Assembly: GCA_030544215.1 (NCBI GenBank)
Contig: JARZZO010000003.1
Span: 46,110,045-46,174,044, forward strand
DNA from: Zantedeschia hybrid cultivar
Lineage: Eukaryota; Streptophyta; Magnoliopsida; Alismatales; Araceae
Length of the DNA stretch: 64,000 nt
Reading direction: 5' to 3'
In this document: positions 46,131 through 58,372 of the stretch, in pieces
How positions within the stretch are numbered: position 1 is the stretch's first letter
Layout: each line of letters begins with the position of its first letter
Notes under the pieces: model-generated
The model's database searches: none
Told to the model about the DNA's origin: nothing
Seen by the model: only the letters and a program-made list of their open reading frames with translations
Made by a program: the position numbers and the translations under genes

Positions 46131-47522
46131 ATTCAAGACAGAATCTCACTAATGCATGCCAGTAAAACGTGTTCATACTGCTAGTTAGATGATTAGCACA
46201 TGTTTTAGTGCACCCGATAGAGATGGATTCCTCATGATCGGATGGTTGTATGTGCGTTATGCGATCGCGGACTTTTCACGTGACCGGATCGCACTGTGTT
46301 GGGTTTTCAGTTACTGTGGACCTGGAGTGACATTGTAGCACTTTATCACCCTGTGCTGGTAGGGACGTGAGCACAGCGCCGGTGGGGGCGTGGGCGGGGT
46401 GACGCCTAGTGAGAGAGGGTCACCTGGTGAACCCCGGGGTCAGCTAGTACCGGTGTCGGAGTGGTACATTCGGAGAGTCACTCATGCTGGGGGAAGGGGT
46501 AGTCACCTGAACCAGTTGGGCCGGAGTAGCGAACGTGCTATCCGAGGGGCTACTTCTTGGTCTCAGCGGGTCGAGGTTTTCCCCACCGTTGTTTGCACGG
46601 TCGGCGAGTTCTATCGAGATGATGGTTGTAGATTTTCTAACGGCTGGTTTAGAATGTGCATGATTATTATAACTGCGATTGCATGTATTCTCACGTAGAG
46701 AATTAGGAATTGTACTTGCCACTACACTTGTTACTTCACCGTTAGCTGTACTTTACACTTGTGGGTGTGTGCGTGGGCAGTGGGGATCGAAGGATCCCTA
46801 CTGAGTCTTGTTCTTGAGACTCACCCCTGCGGTTTTCAGGTGAGGACTCCCAGCAGACTTAGAGCGGCGTGTGCGGCCGTGTGTTGTGCTTCTTCGGCAG
46901 TTGTTCCGGGGTATGCCCCGATATAGTTGTCATTTATTTTTCTGGCCTGTATGTTTAATTATTTCCTTTCAGCTGGAGTATGTAATTATTTGCTGTAATC
47001 GAGTCGCATTGTAATAATTTTAATTTCCTGCACTTTCAATTCAATGCGATGTGAATGTTTAGCTTAGTTTATTATTTATTTCCCAGACTTACTAGATCCT
47101 GGTTTGGTCCCAAATTAATGATTCGGTACCCATTTAGTAATCGGATCCCCGATTATAGGGTGGCGGGTCGTTACACTCCGAATGTACCACTCCGACACCG
47201 GTACTAGCTGACCCCGGGGTTCACCAGGTGACCCTCTCTCACTAGGCGTCACCCCGCCCACGCCCCCACCGGCGCTGTGCTCACGCCCCCACCAGCACAG
47301 GGTGATAAAGTGCTACAATGTCACTCCGGGTCCACAGTAACTCAAAACCCAACACAGTGCGATCCGGTCACGTGAAAAGTCCGCGATCGCATAACACACA
47401 TATAGAACCATCCGATTATGAAGAATCCATCTCTATCGGGTACACTAAAGCATGCATTAACCATCTATCTAACAGTATAAACACGTTTTACTGGCATGAA
47501 TTAGTGAGGTTCTGTCTTGAAT

Positions 47523-47875
47523 CGCGTCGCCCAAGGCCGACGCCATTCAAGCTCCAAGTACAGGTTTATGTAAAACAGTCTTCAGAATCAGGCCTAAAAG
47601 GCGTCGACACCAGTAGTCGCCTTTTAAAAGGCGTCGACATCCTCAGACGCCATTCAACACAGAAATCCGGAAATTTCAAGGCCCTTACTCAGGGGTTTTC
47701 TGCCTTTAAAAGGCGTCATGGTTAACCGACGCCATTCAAAAACGCGTCGTTCACCCATGACGTCTTTTAGTCCCAGAATCCCCGAACTGGCAGACTCTCT
47801 GTCATGCGATTCCTGTCTAAAAGGCGTCGTGATGGCTCGACGCCCTTCAAAAAGGCGTCGTCCATGCACGACGTG
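47523..47875. repeat. Seven-dyad cluster, Gypsy-A 5' LTR
   Basis: Same order as in the 3' LTR (38128-38480), with only a few substitutions. Confidence 0.93.
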
Positions 47876-48422
47876 TTTCAGCCCCAGGAATCAGACTCGC
47901 CTGAGCCCGAGGGCTCCCTATCCAACCCCAAACAACTCCAAAAACGGAGGGAAAAAGAGGAGCAATGCTATCCACAAGCAACACATTCATAGAAATCCCC
48001 CATGTTATCAAAAGAACTCCTAAACATGCTCATTCTACCCCCGGAAACCAAGGATCCAAACAAGCTTAAACGGGGTAAACATGGTCTAAAATGCGATGCT
48101 AAGGGGAACCGTCACCCTACCGGACACTTGAACGCCTCCGAGCTTCAAGCCGTCCACCCGACTCGCCCCACGCCGCCGCCGGTACCGCCGTGGTCGTCCT
48201 TGCTCCTCCGTGACGTCGGCCGCCGTCCGGAGAGTAGAACGCCGCAGTGGAAGTGGAGGTTGTAGTGGTAGGAGCTAGGTAGAGGATGGAGTGGAGGGAG
48301 AGATGAAACGGTGGAAGGAGGAAGGGATCGCCGCCGAGTTCGTCGGAGGGGAAAGAGAGGAAGGAAGGAGAAAATGAGGGAAAGAAGGAGGGTTCGCGGG
48401 GTTAACCAGAGACTGGCTAAAA

Positions 48423-48712
48423 TGCGTCGACATCCACGGACGCCATTCAGTTGATGTGACGGCTACTCTGACAAGATTTTGAAACGCGTCGTTCAAGGCA
48501 GACGCCGTTTAGTCGACATGTCAGGGCCGTACTCTGACAATCCCAGAGTCGCAGTCTGAAAGGCGTCGACACACGTGGACGCCGTTCAGGCGACAAGACA
48601 GGGCCGTACCCACGCGGCCCGAAGCCAGCCCACGTGGCACCCACGTGGCAGAACCTGAAATGCGTCTGCGACGGTAGACGCTGTTTAAAACGCGTCCCGA
48701 TCTCCTGACGCG
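48423..48712. repeat. Five-dyad cluster, Gypsy-A 5' LTR
   Basis: From 48423-48444 (TGCGTC variant) to 48691-48712. Confidence 0.93.
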
Positions 48713-49130
48713 AATCAACTCAGAACCTCCGCCCTCACAAGGCTAGAACCACAAGGTCCGAACCCGAAAACCGGATCCGAAGGTCACGATCCTTACAGAT
48801 GTCCCGGTGGAGTGACGTCGTCCATGGTAGTATTGGCGGCGGCTTGTGGCATGGTGGTTCAGCGGCTTGGAGCTCGGAGGAGTTCAAGTAACCGATAAGG
48901 TGATGATCCTCGCAGTGTTTTGTTTAAAACCATGATTTTTTCGCTTTAAAAGCATGATATATGTGTAAGTGCTTATGGGGTAGAAAGCATGTTCTAAGGG
49001 GGTTTCTATGAAAAATTAGGTTTCTCCCCTACTTTCTCCATTTTTATGTTTTTTTGTGCGATTCGAGAGAGAAATCCCACTTTATAACTTGGGGGAGGCC
49101 GGAGGGGGAACCTGTCTGCGAGTGTTAAAT

Positions 49131-49352
49131 GGGGTCTGGGGACAACGACACCATTTTAAATGGCGGCTTCCTCCCGAGACGCGATTTAGCCCAGATAAGG
49201 GACACTGTCTCTTTATTAAATAGCGTCCAGGGACAGCGACGCCATTTAAATGGCGGCTGCCAGGAGTGACGCGATTTAGGCCATATTCGGAGGCAAGTTT
49301 TTCGTATGAACCAGTTTAGGGGTCTTGAATGACGTCGGCCATAGGCGATGCG
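49131..49352. repeat. 3' dyad cluster of LTR B1
   Basis: Doublets 49131/49162 and 49222/49252 plus singleton 49331-49352, in the same order as in the solo LTR-B. Confidence 0.88.
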
Positions 49353-50096
49353 ATTCAAGACAGAATCTCATTAATCCATGCAATTAACATGTGATTACAT
49401 TGTTAGATAGTTTGGTTAAATGCATGCTTAAAAACATACTCAAGGACGAGAGTTTCTACGTGATCGGATTGCAATGTGTTGTGTTTCGTGCAACCGTGGA
49501 CCTAGAGTGACAATTGTTAGCGCTTAGGCACCCTGTGTCGGTGTGGGAGTGACACGACGCCGGTGTTGGAGTGGTGGGGTGACGCCTAGAGAGAGGGTGA
49601 CCTGGTGTACCCCGGGGTATAGCTAGTACCGTTGTGGGAGTGGTACATTGCATTCAGAGTGTCACTCGTGCTGGGGGACGCAGAACCACCTAGAGCTAGA
49701 CAGGCTAGAGTAGCCAGCGCGCTATCCGAGGGGTTGCTGTTTGGTCCCAGCGGGTCGATGTTTTCCGTGTTCGGTCATGTAGTTTGTATGTTTAGCCTAG
49801 ACGCTAGTTGTAGACTCCATGGTGGAGTGGTTTCAGAGTTGTACATGTTATATTTATGAATGCATGCGTTTTATATCAAAATTTGGGAATCTTTGGGTGT
49901 TGTGTTTACTATTTTATTTATTTAAATTGCCTATATTTGTGTTTTTACACTTGTGGGTGCGTGAGTGGGTGGTGGGGATCGAAGGATCCCTATTGAGTCA
50001 ATTTCGATGAGACTGACCCCTTGCGGTTTTCAGGTGAGCGTTTCGGGCAGGCGTAGCGTGGAGAGTGTTGTCTCGGGTTGTGCGCCAGCAGCCACT

Positions 50097-51893
50097 TGTT
50101 GGGATCCGGGCGGGACGCGAAGAACGCAGCGGAAACGACGAACAAAATAAATCCCGCCCGATGCCTGCTGATCCGATTCGGAATGAAAAACTAAAACCGA
50201 AAACTACGAGAAGTAATCCGATTACCGTACGCGGATTCGAATCCACTTCCGTCTCGGTTCCGTCGAGGCGATGCCGCGAGCTGCACAAGCGTCCAGCCTC
50301 CAGCGGTATCCACGCGATCCTCCGCTATGGTTCATCCTCGATCCCTCGTCCGTTTCAGCTCGCTCGCTGAAGATCCGTCGCCGCAACGATTGCTGAAATC
50401 CCGCCGACGGGAATTCCCGACTTTCGGGAATCACACGCGGTGGAGACGGAAGCTGTTCTGGCACCTCGAACGGGATGCCCAGAGGAGGAGAGAAAAAAGG
50501 AGGGATGACGGACAGCATGGGGAAATCCTGGAGCTTGGCCAAGGGTTTCTCAACAGCGCAGATATATATATTAAGTCGGCGAGACTTTTCACAAAAGTCC
50601 CCGAGTTAATATAAATCCCACTTATATACCACCGACTGAGAATCTTATTGCGTGTGACCCTCTAGGCCCATTTACCAGTCCGGTTTTTAGTCCGTTAAGT
50701 CCAATAACTAGTTATTGACTTATTGTAATTAATTAATATCTAGATATTAACTAATTACTTAATTGAATCATCATCGCATGTAAATTCGGTCGGACTTCCG
50801 ATCAAGTTGGGTGCCAAGCAACACCGCATGATCCCGGAAGGTAATGGGGTTCAGCAACCCACTCATGGAACTTGTCCGTCCACAGTTACTGCGTGGCTAT
50901 AATACTTCGTTCGCACAATGCTCTCGAGTTAACCTAGGATATGGTCAACTGTCAAACCCTAATTACTTAACTGAACCATCATCGCATGTAAATTCGGTCG
51001 GACTTCCGATCAAGTTGGGTGCCAAGCAACACCGCATGATCCCGGAAGGTAATGGGGTTCAACAACCCACTCATGGAACTTGTCCGTCCACAGTTACTGC
51101 GTGGCTATAATCCTTCGTTCGCACAATGCTCTCGAGTTAACCTAGGATATGGTCAACTGTCAAACCCTAGATTGTCAACTCACTTGAATCAGACTCGGCT
51201 TTACAATATCCGAAAACCTATTTTCTAATATTATTTCTGCTCTGGCCAGAGACTCCTGCGGATCTATTCTAGAGCATTCTCTCTCCAGTTACCTGAGAGA
51301 GAACGATCCTTTATTGAACATACAATCACCTTCAAAGGTCTTCCGTTAGACCCGATCCTTGACTATTAGAGATCCCGTGGATAGGGATTCGTAGGTCAAG
51401 GTCAAAGTCCAGAAGTCCACCGACAAGGTGTCTTTGGTGTCTCAAGTCCAAGGATCAACCACGCTACTGTGACGATGAATCAAGCCGATTGACAGTCAGG
51501 TAAATTACCATTCGGTGATTCATGTCGGAGCAGTTCAGTGAACTCATTTCCCAATGAGCACCTATAGGTTTACCATTGTGCCTCCACACTAGTAACTAAT
51601 GAGATTAGTCACCCTCATCATATGAGCTGGAATAACCTGTACTAGTCTAACCGGATGTTGATGTCCTTCTCAAACATCCTACGACTAGGAACAATTGAGA
51701 ATATGTGTTTATAAGTCATCAGTCTCATTATTATGATCTCATCATAATCTGATGACTATTGCACATATTCATGGACTTCATTATGCGCAATTATAAATAT
51801 GCCAATCTACATAATGAATTTAATACCATTTATTAGTGAACCAGATTGAAATAGGTGCCTTATGATTGCCTTAGAGGACACCTATATCCATCA
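50097..51893 (-). mobile_element. Solo copia LTR (1797 bp)
   Basis: TGTTGGGATCC...TATCCATCA with target duplication CCACT (50092-50096 and 51894-51898). It shares ordered blocks with the Copia-2 LTR (GAACGCAGCGG near the start; matching text around 51530-51680 and 23910-24060), so it belongs to a related copia family in the same minus orientation. A TATA-like ATATATATATT lies near 50559-50570. No GACGC dyads are present. Confidence 0.93.
50752..51167. repeat. 208-bp tandem duplication inside the solo copia LTR
   Basis: Two near-identical 208-bp units. For example, TCATCGCATGTAAATTCGG starts at 50771 and again at 50979. Confidence 0.92.
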
Positions 51894-52178
51894 CCACTGT
51901 CCCGAGGTATGCCCCGATGTAGTTGTTATTTTCCTTTCAGGCCTGTACGCTTAATTATTTCTTTTCAGTTGGAATATGTAATTATTTGCTTAGTCAAGTC
52001 GAATTGTAATAATTTTTAATTTCTGCACTTCCTTTACAATTCCATGTGATGTGGATGTTTATCTTAGTTTATCATTTATTTCCCATACTTATCGAGATCT
52101 TGTTTTGGCTCCAATTTTTAATGATTTGATACTCATTTAGTAACCGGATCCACGATTATAGGGTGGCGGGTCATTACA

Positions 52179-52392
52179 GTTGGTATCAGAGCATTCAGTC
52201 TGGCAAATACATGAATAACTAGGTTAAATACCATAATTTCAGCAAATAAATGCATTATCCAGCACAGGCACGGCAGTATTGTAGGTTTTGAGTTCTTATT
52301 AGAAATTTTCGATTGTTATGACTGTAGGCGATTAGATGGCTCCTAGGAAGAGAGTGCCAGTTATCAGGGAGCAGGGAGATGTTCCTAGTGGG
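52179..52392 (+). mobile_element. Start of the B1 internal region: primer-binding site and gag start
   Basis: The primer-binding site TGGTATCAGAGC is at 52181-52192. An ATG at 52336 opens MAPRKRVPVIREQGDVPSG, nearly the same as the Gypsy-A Gag N-terminus, so families A and B are sister Tekay-type elements. The frame is cut after 19 codons by a reverse LTR at 52393. Confidence 0.9.
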
Positions 52393-53389
52393 TGTAACGA
52401 CTCGCCACCCTAACATCGGAGATCCGATTACTAAATGGGTACCGAATCATTAAAATTTGGAGCCAAACCAGGATTTTGATAAGTCAAGGAAATAAACGAT
52501 AAACTAAGCTAAATATTCACATCATATTGAATTGTAAAGGTAGTGCAGGAATTAAAAATTATTACAATTCAACTTGACTCAACAAATAATTACATATTCC
52601 AACTGAAAAGAAGTAATTAAGCGTACAGGCCTCAAAAGAAATAATAACTACATCGGGGGATACCCCGGAACGATGGATGCTGGCGCGCAACCCAAGACAA
52701 AACCCTCTTCGCTACGCATGCCTAGAACCCTCACCTAAAAACTGCAGGGGGTGAGTCTCATCGAAATAGACTCAGTACGGATCCTTCGATCCCCACCACC
52801 CACTCACGCACCCACAAGTGAAACAACACGAATAAAAGCAATTTAAATAAATAAAGCAATAAACACAACTATGAAACCACTCCACCATAGAGTTTACAAC
52901 CAACGTCTCGACTAAACACGCAAACCACGCAGCCGAACGTGGAAAACACCTACCCGCTGAGACCAAACAGCAACCCCTCGGATAACGCGCTCGCTACTCT
53001 GGCCTGACCTGCCTCAAGGTGGTTCTGCTTTCCCCAGCACAAGTGACACTCCGAATGTATCACTCCCATGCCGGTACTAGCTATACCCCAGGGTACACTA
53101 GGTGACCCTCTCTCTAGGCGTCACCCCACCACTCCCACACTGGCGCCGTGTCACTCCCACACCGACACAGGGTGCCTAAGCGCTAACAACTGTCATTCTA
53201 GGTCCACGATCGCACAAAACACGTCACAGTGCGATCCGATCACGTAGAAATCCTTGATTACGAAGTATGATTTTAAGCATGCATTTTAACCAAACTATCT
53301 AACAATGTAAACACGTGTTAATTACATGGATTAATGAAGTTCTCTCCTGAATCGCGTCGCCCGTGGCCGACGTCATTCAAGACTCCTAA
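52393..53389 (-). mobile_element. Reverse family-B LTR, 3' part
   Basis: TGTAACGACTCGCCACCC start; it is the complement of the last ~1 kb of the solo LTR-B. It is cut by a reverse family-C LTR at 53390. One dyad (53353-53374) lies near the cut. Confidence 0.9.
53353..53374. repeat. Single dyad in reverse LTR-B
   Basis: CGCGTC-N10-GACGTC, equivalent to the terminal singleton of the family-B 3' cluster. Confidence 0.85.
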
Positions 53390-54527
53390 TGTAACGACCC
53401 GCCACCCTATGATCGGAGAGCTGATCACTAAATGGGCGTCGAATCATTATCCAACGGTCTCACACCTAGATCTTATACACACATCTGGAGGAGTAAGCAT
53501 TAAACAAGATTAAATATAACATTCACACGGACTTCAAGGAAGTACAGTATGCAGGAAGTAAAGTAATAATGTCCGTCCACAGTCCAACAATAATTACATG
53601 GTCCAACAAATTAATTAAGTACAGGCAGAAGTAAAGTACAACAACATCGGGGCATACCCCGAAACTGAGATAGCTGCTGGTCCGCACACCAAGGAGAACA
53701 CCACGCGCCGCCACTCGCCACGAGGTCAACACCTGAAAACCGCAGGGAGTGAGCCACACCAGAACTGGGCTCAGTAGGGATCATCCGATCCCTGGCCTCC
53801 CACTCACACACCCACAAGTGCAATACAAAGATACATGGGAGAAAGATAAGTAAAGCTGTAACACATTGCTCCTAAATTCTCGATATAAATCACAAGCATT
53901 TGGAATATAACATGCATATCTCAGAAATCATTCTACCAAGGAACCTACAACTCGCGTCTCGGCAAAACACGTCAACCACGTCTCCAAAAGTGGGAAACAC
54001 CGACCCGCTGAGACCAAACAGTAACCCCTCGGATAGCACGCTGGATACCTCGGCGGCTACTCCTTCCCCCAGCAAACACCGACCCGCTGAGACCAAACAG
54101 TAACCCCTCGGATAGCACGCTGGCTACTCCGGCCCAACTGGCTCAGGTGGTTACTCCATCCCCCAGCACGAGTGACACTCCACAGGTACCACTCCAACAC
54201 CGGTACAAGCTAGCTAACCCTGGGGTTCACCAGGTGACCCTCTCCACTAGGCGTCACCCCGCCACTGCTCCCGTCAGCGCTGTGTCCCTCCGCACCGACA
54301 CAGGGTGTAGAACGCTACAACTGTCACTCTAGGTCCACCGAAACATAAAACACGGCACGGTGCGATCCGGTCACGGAAGAAGTCCACGGTCGCACGACAT
54401 ACAACGCAGTGCCATCCGGTCACGAAGAGTTCATCATTATCGAGTCTACTAAAGCATGCATATAACCAACTATCTAGCAGTGTAAACACATTTTACGGGC
54501 ATGGATTAGTGTGGTTCTGTCTTGAAT

Positions 54528-54880
54528 CGCGTCGCCCAAGGCCGACGCCATTCAAGCATCCTAAACTGGTTCATGAAATACTGTCCTCAGAGTCTGGTCT
54601 AAAAGGCGTCGCTACAGGTAGCCGCCTTTTAAAAGGTGTCGACATCCTAAGACGCCGATTAACAGGAAAATCTGGAATTAACAGAAAACCTTAATCGGGA
54701 GATTTCTGCCTTAAAAGGCGTCATGGTGTCCCGACGCTATTCCAAATCGCGTCGTACAGGCATGACGCCTTTCATCGCCAGAATCCCCGAACTGGCAGAG
54801 CCCTAATGGAACGGTTTCTGTCTAAAAGGCGTCGTGATGGCCCGACACCCTTCTAAAAGGCGTCGTCCATGCACGACGTC
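54528..54880. repeat. Seven-dyad cluster, reverse LTR-C
   Basis: Singleton 54528-54549 plus three doublets ending 54859-54880, the mirror of the family A/C pattern. Confidence 0.9.
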
Positions 54881-55434
54881 TTTTAGCGCCAGAAACCAGG
54901 ATCCGTCTCGAGCCCGAGGGATCCCTTTCCACCCCCAAAAACCCCAAAAACAGAGGAGAAAGAGGGGAAACCAAGCCATCATGAATCCACATCCATAGAA
55001 ACTCCCATTCCCATCAAAGAAAAGCCCCTAACATGCTCATTCTACCCCAAAACCAAAGATCCATAACATGCTTTAAACGGGGGAAACATGGTTTAAAACA
55101 CAACACTGTGGGAACCGTCACCCTACCGGTTCTTGAATTCCTCCTGGCTCGGTGCCGCCGAACCGCCGCACAGCAGGCCGCCGCCGGTACCCTCGAGAAC
55201 GTCGCCACTCCGCCGGAACGTCGGCCGCCGTCCGGAGAATGGAACGCCGCGAAGGAAGTGGTGGAGGTAGTGGTGAGAGGTGGAGAGGCGTTGGAGTGGT
55301 GGAAGAGGAAGAATAGGAAGGGAAAGGGGAAGAGAGGGGTCGGAGGAGGCGGAGAGGGCGAGGTGAGGGAGAGTGAAGGTGAGAATGAGGGAAAGAAGGG
55401 GAGGCTCGCGGGGTCAATCTGAAACTCGCTAAAA

Positions 55435-55456
55435 CGCGTCGATCGAGACAGACGCC
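55435..55456. repeat. Single dyad, reverse LTR-C 5' cluster
   Basis: CGCGTC-N10-GACGCC, the first of the five-dyad cluster. The other four lie past the insertion point. Confidence 0.85.
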
Positions 55457-55621
55457 TATCAGCTGACAGGACGGGCCGTACTGACAGCGCTCTGGCGCCG
55501 CGTGCTGACACCGCAGGGTCGCAGTGTAAGGACTGAGATTTCGGGTTCTGTTTTCGGGTCGGGTTCGGGTCGGATCCCTTGGTTTGGACCCTGTGAGGGG
55601 TCTTGAGATTCCTGGCTGAAT

Positions 55622-55934
55622 GGCGTCAGCACTGCTCGACGCCTTTCAAAAGGAGTCAGCTTGCGTGGACGCCATTTAGGTCTGCTGGTTGTTGCGCCAC
55701 GTGGGCGGGTTTCGGGCCGCGAGAGTACGGCCCCGGTCACATCGTCTGAACGGCGTCCAGGTTGGCCGACGCGATTCAGACTGTGACCTCTGCGATGTCA
55801 GGGTGCGGCGCCAGAGCGTTGTCAGTACGGCCTGTACTGTCGTCTGAACGGCGTCCACGGTGGGAGACGCGTTTCAGACCGCTGTCAGTACGGCCGTCCT
55901 GTCAGACTGATAGGCGTCTGCCTCGATCGACGCG
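55622..55934. repeat. Five-dyad cluster, LTR-C1
   Basis: From 55622-55643 to 55913-55934. The second has a GGAGTC arm that is GGCGTC in C2. Confidence 0.93.
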
Positions 55935-56483
55935 TTTTACCGGGATTCTGGTTGACCCCGCGAGCCTTCCCTTCTTTCTCTCATTTTCGCCTTCAGTCTC
56001 TCTCTCCTCGCCCTCTCCGACTCTCTTCTTCCCCTTCCCTTCCTCTTCTTCCTCCTCCACCACTCCAACACCACCTTACCTCTCACCTCTACCTCCACCA
56101 CTTCCTTCGCGGTGTTACACTCTCCGAACGGCGGCCGACGTCTCGGCAGAGTGGCGGCGTCCTCGAGGGTACCGGCGGCGGTGTGCGGTGCGGCGGGACG
56201 GCGGTACGGAGCTCGGCGGAGTTCAAGAACCGGTAGGGGGACGAACCTTGCATGTGTTGCTCGTATGTTCCTTGGCGTGACGTGACGTGTTTGGGGCTAG
56301 ATTGAGCATGTTTAGGGGGATTCCTTGTAGGAATGGCGGTGTTTGTGGACTTGGTTTCGTAGCATACTTGTGATGGTTGGATTTCTCTTCCTCCCCCTTT
56401 GGTTTTGGGGCTTTTTCGGGGTGCTTGGGACTAAGGGAGGAACCCTCGGGTTGAACCAGGAAACCTGGTTTCTGGCTCTAAAC

Positions 56484-56832
56484 GGCGTCGTGCCTGGTCG
56501 ACGCCTTTTCAAAGGACGTCGGGGCAGTACGACGCCTTTTAGGGCAGAAACCTCCCTGTTTAAGGTTTCCTGTGATAGGGGTTCTGGCGCTAAATGACGT
56601 CATGGATGGACGACGCCTTTCAGAAGGGCGTCGGGCCATCATGACGCCATTTAGACAGGAAAATCACCCCGAGTGGGGGTCTGTAAATCTGGAATTTATG
56701 TGTGAATGGCGTCTGTGGACCTAGACGCGTTTTAGATAGGCAACTCCCTATGACGACGCGTTTCAGGGAATTTTCTGTCTGTTAAATGAACCTATCCGAG
56801 GGACTAGAATGGCGTCGACCTCGGTCGACGCG
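56484..56832. repeat. Seven-dyad cluster, LTR-C1
   Basis: Three doublets and a terminal singleton (56811-56832) with spacer GACCTCGGTC, the same as in family A. Confidence 0.93.
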
Positions 56833-58218
56833 ATTCAAGACAGAGATGTGAATCCTGATTTTCACCATGTGCTTCACCGTGGGATGATTTCAATTGCATG
56901 CTTCACGTTGTACGTTGAGACTGAGGACTCCTGTGTGAATGGGATCATGTTGTGTGTGTGTGTGCTTATGCGAATAGGGAATCAGAATGACTGTGGTTTA
57001 CATTTGTCACCATGGACCGATGGGGACAGGGTCATGGTGTCTGTGAGCTGTACCTGTGGGAGAAGGGGTACATGTTGTGTTCTTACCTTTGGCTGAGGAA
57101 AGCAGGATCGCCTTGAGCCCGACGGGCCGGAGTAGCCGGTGTGCTATCCGAGGGGTCGCTGTTTGTCCTCAGCGGGTCGAGGTTTCCCTTGTTTGTCGTG
57201 GCAGCTTCCGGCGCGTTTCTTGCTGTGGAGCTGGTGGTGGTACTGGTGGGAGTTGGTTTACCCTCTAGCCATTGGGCCTGATGTGACCTTTGATCAAGGT
57301 TACGAATGGTACCCTTAGCCCTTTGGCCTGACGCAGCCCGGGAGAGTTGGGTTTGTGGGTAGTTCCTGTAGCTTCGGCTTGACGGGGGTTCGCCGGTCCC
57401 CAGGGCCCTTCTGAAGCGCTGAGGCCTAGCGTGGAGGCAATCCGGACGGTAGGACAGTAGTCTAGACTGCTTGTGTGCACACGTAGCTGGCAGTGGCGGT
57501 ACACTGGTTCCAGCTAGTCCTAGTTTGACTCACTGCCTCACCCTACAGTGCCCCGGAACACTGTAGGGGTGGACAGGCGTGAGCTGTGGTGGTAGTGTTG
57601 GGAGGCGACGTTTGACTTCGGTCGACAGTGTGGTTCAGTCGCTTCGTGGACTTTGTCTATGAGACGTTACTCTGTGTTGGGTTATTCGAGTTGCTTAGAA
57701 TGGTTCTTGCTATACTGTTTATCGTACGTTTCATATCAGAGTTGGGTGCTATGTTTACTGCTTTACTTAATTGCCATATATTTCTGTTGTTACACTTGTG
57801 GGTGTGTGAGTGGGAGGCAGGGGATCAGATGATCCCTACTGAGCCCATTTCTGTTGTGGCTCACTCCCTGCGGTTTCAGGTGTGGACCTCGCGGCGTGTG
57901 GAGGCGTGTGGTGCCTTCTTGGTGTGCGGACCAGCAGCTGTCTCTGTTCCGGGGTATGCCCCGTTGTTGTTGTATTTCCTTCTGCCTGTACTTATTTAAT
58001 TGTTGGACATGTAATTATTGTGGGACTGTATACGGACTTTGTTATTTTCCTTCCAGCGCACTTGCTTCCCTTGTAGTCCGTGTGTTTGTTATATTTAGCC
58101 TTGTTTAGCATTTACACCTCCAGACGTGTTGTGTGAGATCCGGGTGTGCACCCGCAGTTAATGGGCCGACATCCATTTAGTGACCGGGTCTCCGGTCCTA
58201 GGATGGCGGGTCGTTACA

Positions 58219-58232
58219 GTTGGTATCAGAGC
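58219..58232 (+). promoter_or_regulatory. Primer-binding site, copy 1
   Basis: GTTGGTATCAGAGC directly follows LTR-C1, an initiator tRNA-Met site. Confidence 0.95.
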
Positions 58233-58372
58233 TCAGTCTGGTCGAGTATGTGATAAACTGGGTTAGATATTATAGTCCAACAATAAGTGCGAGTCTGTAC
58301 AGGCGATGGCTGCTGGTGTAGATCGATAGGATTTGACGTGTTTTGGTTCGATTTGCGTGTTGTGGAGCAGCG

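Larger units (their letters stand above)
44853..47175 (+). mobile_element. Solo LTR, family A (2323 bp), inserted in Gypsy-A 5' LTR
   Basis: TGTAAGGATCGAG...GGGTCGTTACA with target duplication CTCCG (44848-44852, 47176-47180). It is the same family as the host LTR but in opposite orientation. It contains 12 dyads, a CT-rich leader near 45250-45400, a donor-like CCG/GTAGGG at 45544, an acceptor-like TTTTCAG ending 46839 and the CGGGGTATGCCCCG hairpin at 46907-46920. Confidence 0.95.
37076..48797 (-). mobile_element. Gypsy-A: near-complete Tekay-type chromovirus
   Basis: The 3' LTR is 37076-39391 (2316 bp). The 5' LTR is 44143-44852 plus 47181-48797 (2327 bp; an extra 11-bp CCCACGTGGCA duplication explains the difference). 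A polypurine tract (complement of 39392-39409) and an iMet primer-binding site (complement of 44129-44140) are present. Gag-Pol runs 43985 to 39479. Target duplication is GACGT (37071-37075) versus GATGT (48798-48802), one CpG change. The low LTR divergence points to a fairly recent insertion. A solo LTR of the same family sits inside its 5' LTR. Confidence 0.96.
47181..48797 (-). mobile_element. Gypsy-A 5' LTR, second part
   Basis: Continues the LTR after the solo insertion and ends CGATCCTTACA at the GATGT target site. Confidence 0.94.
36564..52178 (+). mobile_element. 5' LTR of a family-B gypsy element (B1), in three pieces
   Basis: The pieces 36564-37075, 48803-50096 and 51899-52178 add up to 2086 bp and align end to end with the 2116-bp solo LTR-B. 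The gaps are a complete gypsy element (37076-48797, duplication GACGT/GATGT) and a solo copia LTR (50097-51893, duplication CCACT). The terminal TTACA is followed by a primer-binding site, so this is a true 5' LTR in plus orientation. Confidence 0.92.
53390..55524 (-). mobile_element. Reverse family-C-like LTR, partial
   Basis: TGTAACGACCCGCC start. Its order matches the complement of the LTRs at 55525 and 59779, though it is more diverged and carries an internal 79-bp tandem duplication (units starting 53995 and 54074). It is cut at 55525 by the GAG-only array. Eight dyads are visible. Confidence 0.88.
55525..58218 (+). mobile_element. LTR-C1 of a GAG-only (TR-GAG-like) element, 2694 bp
   Basis: TGTAAGGACTGAG...GGGTCGTTACA. 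The length is identical to LTR-C2 (59779-62472), with scattered substitutions. It contains 12 dyads, a CT-rich leader, a donor-like GTAGGG at 56233, an acceptor-like TTTCAG ending at 57879 and the CGGGGTATGCCCCG hairpin at 57950-57963. Confidence 0.95.
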
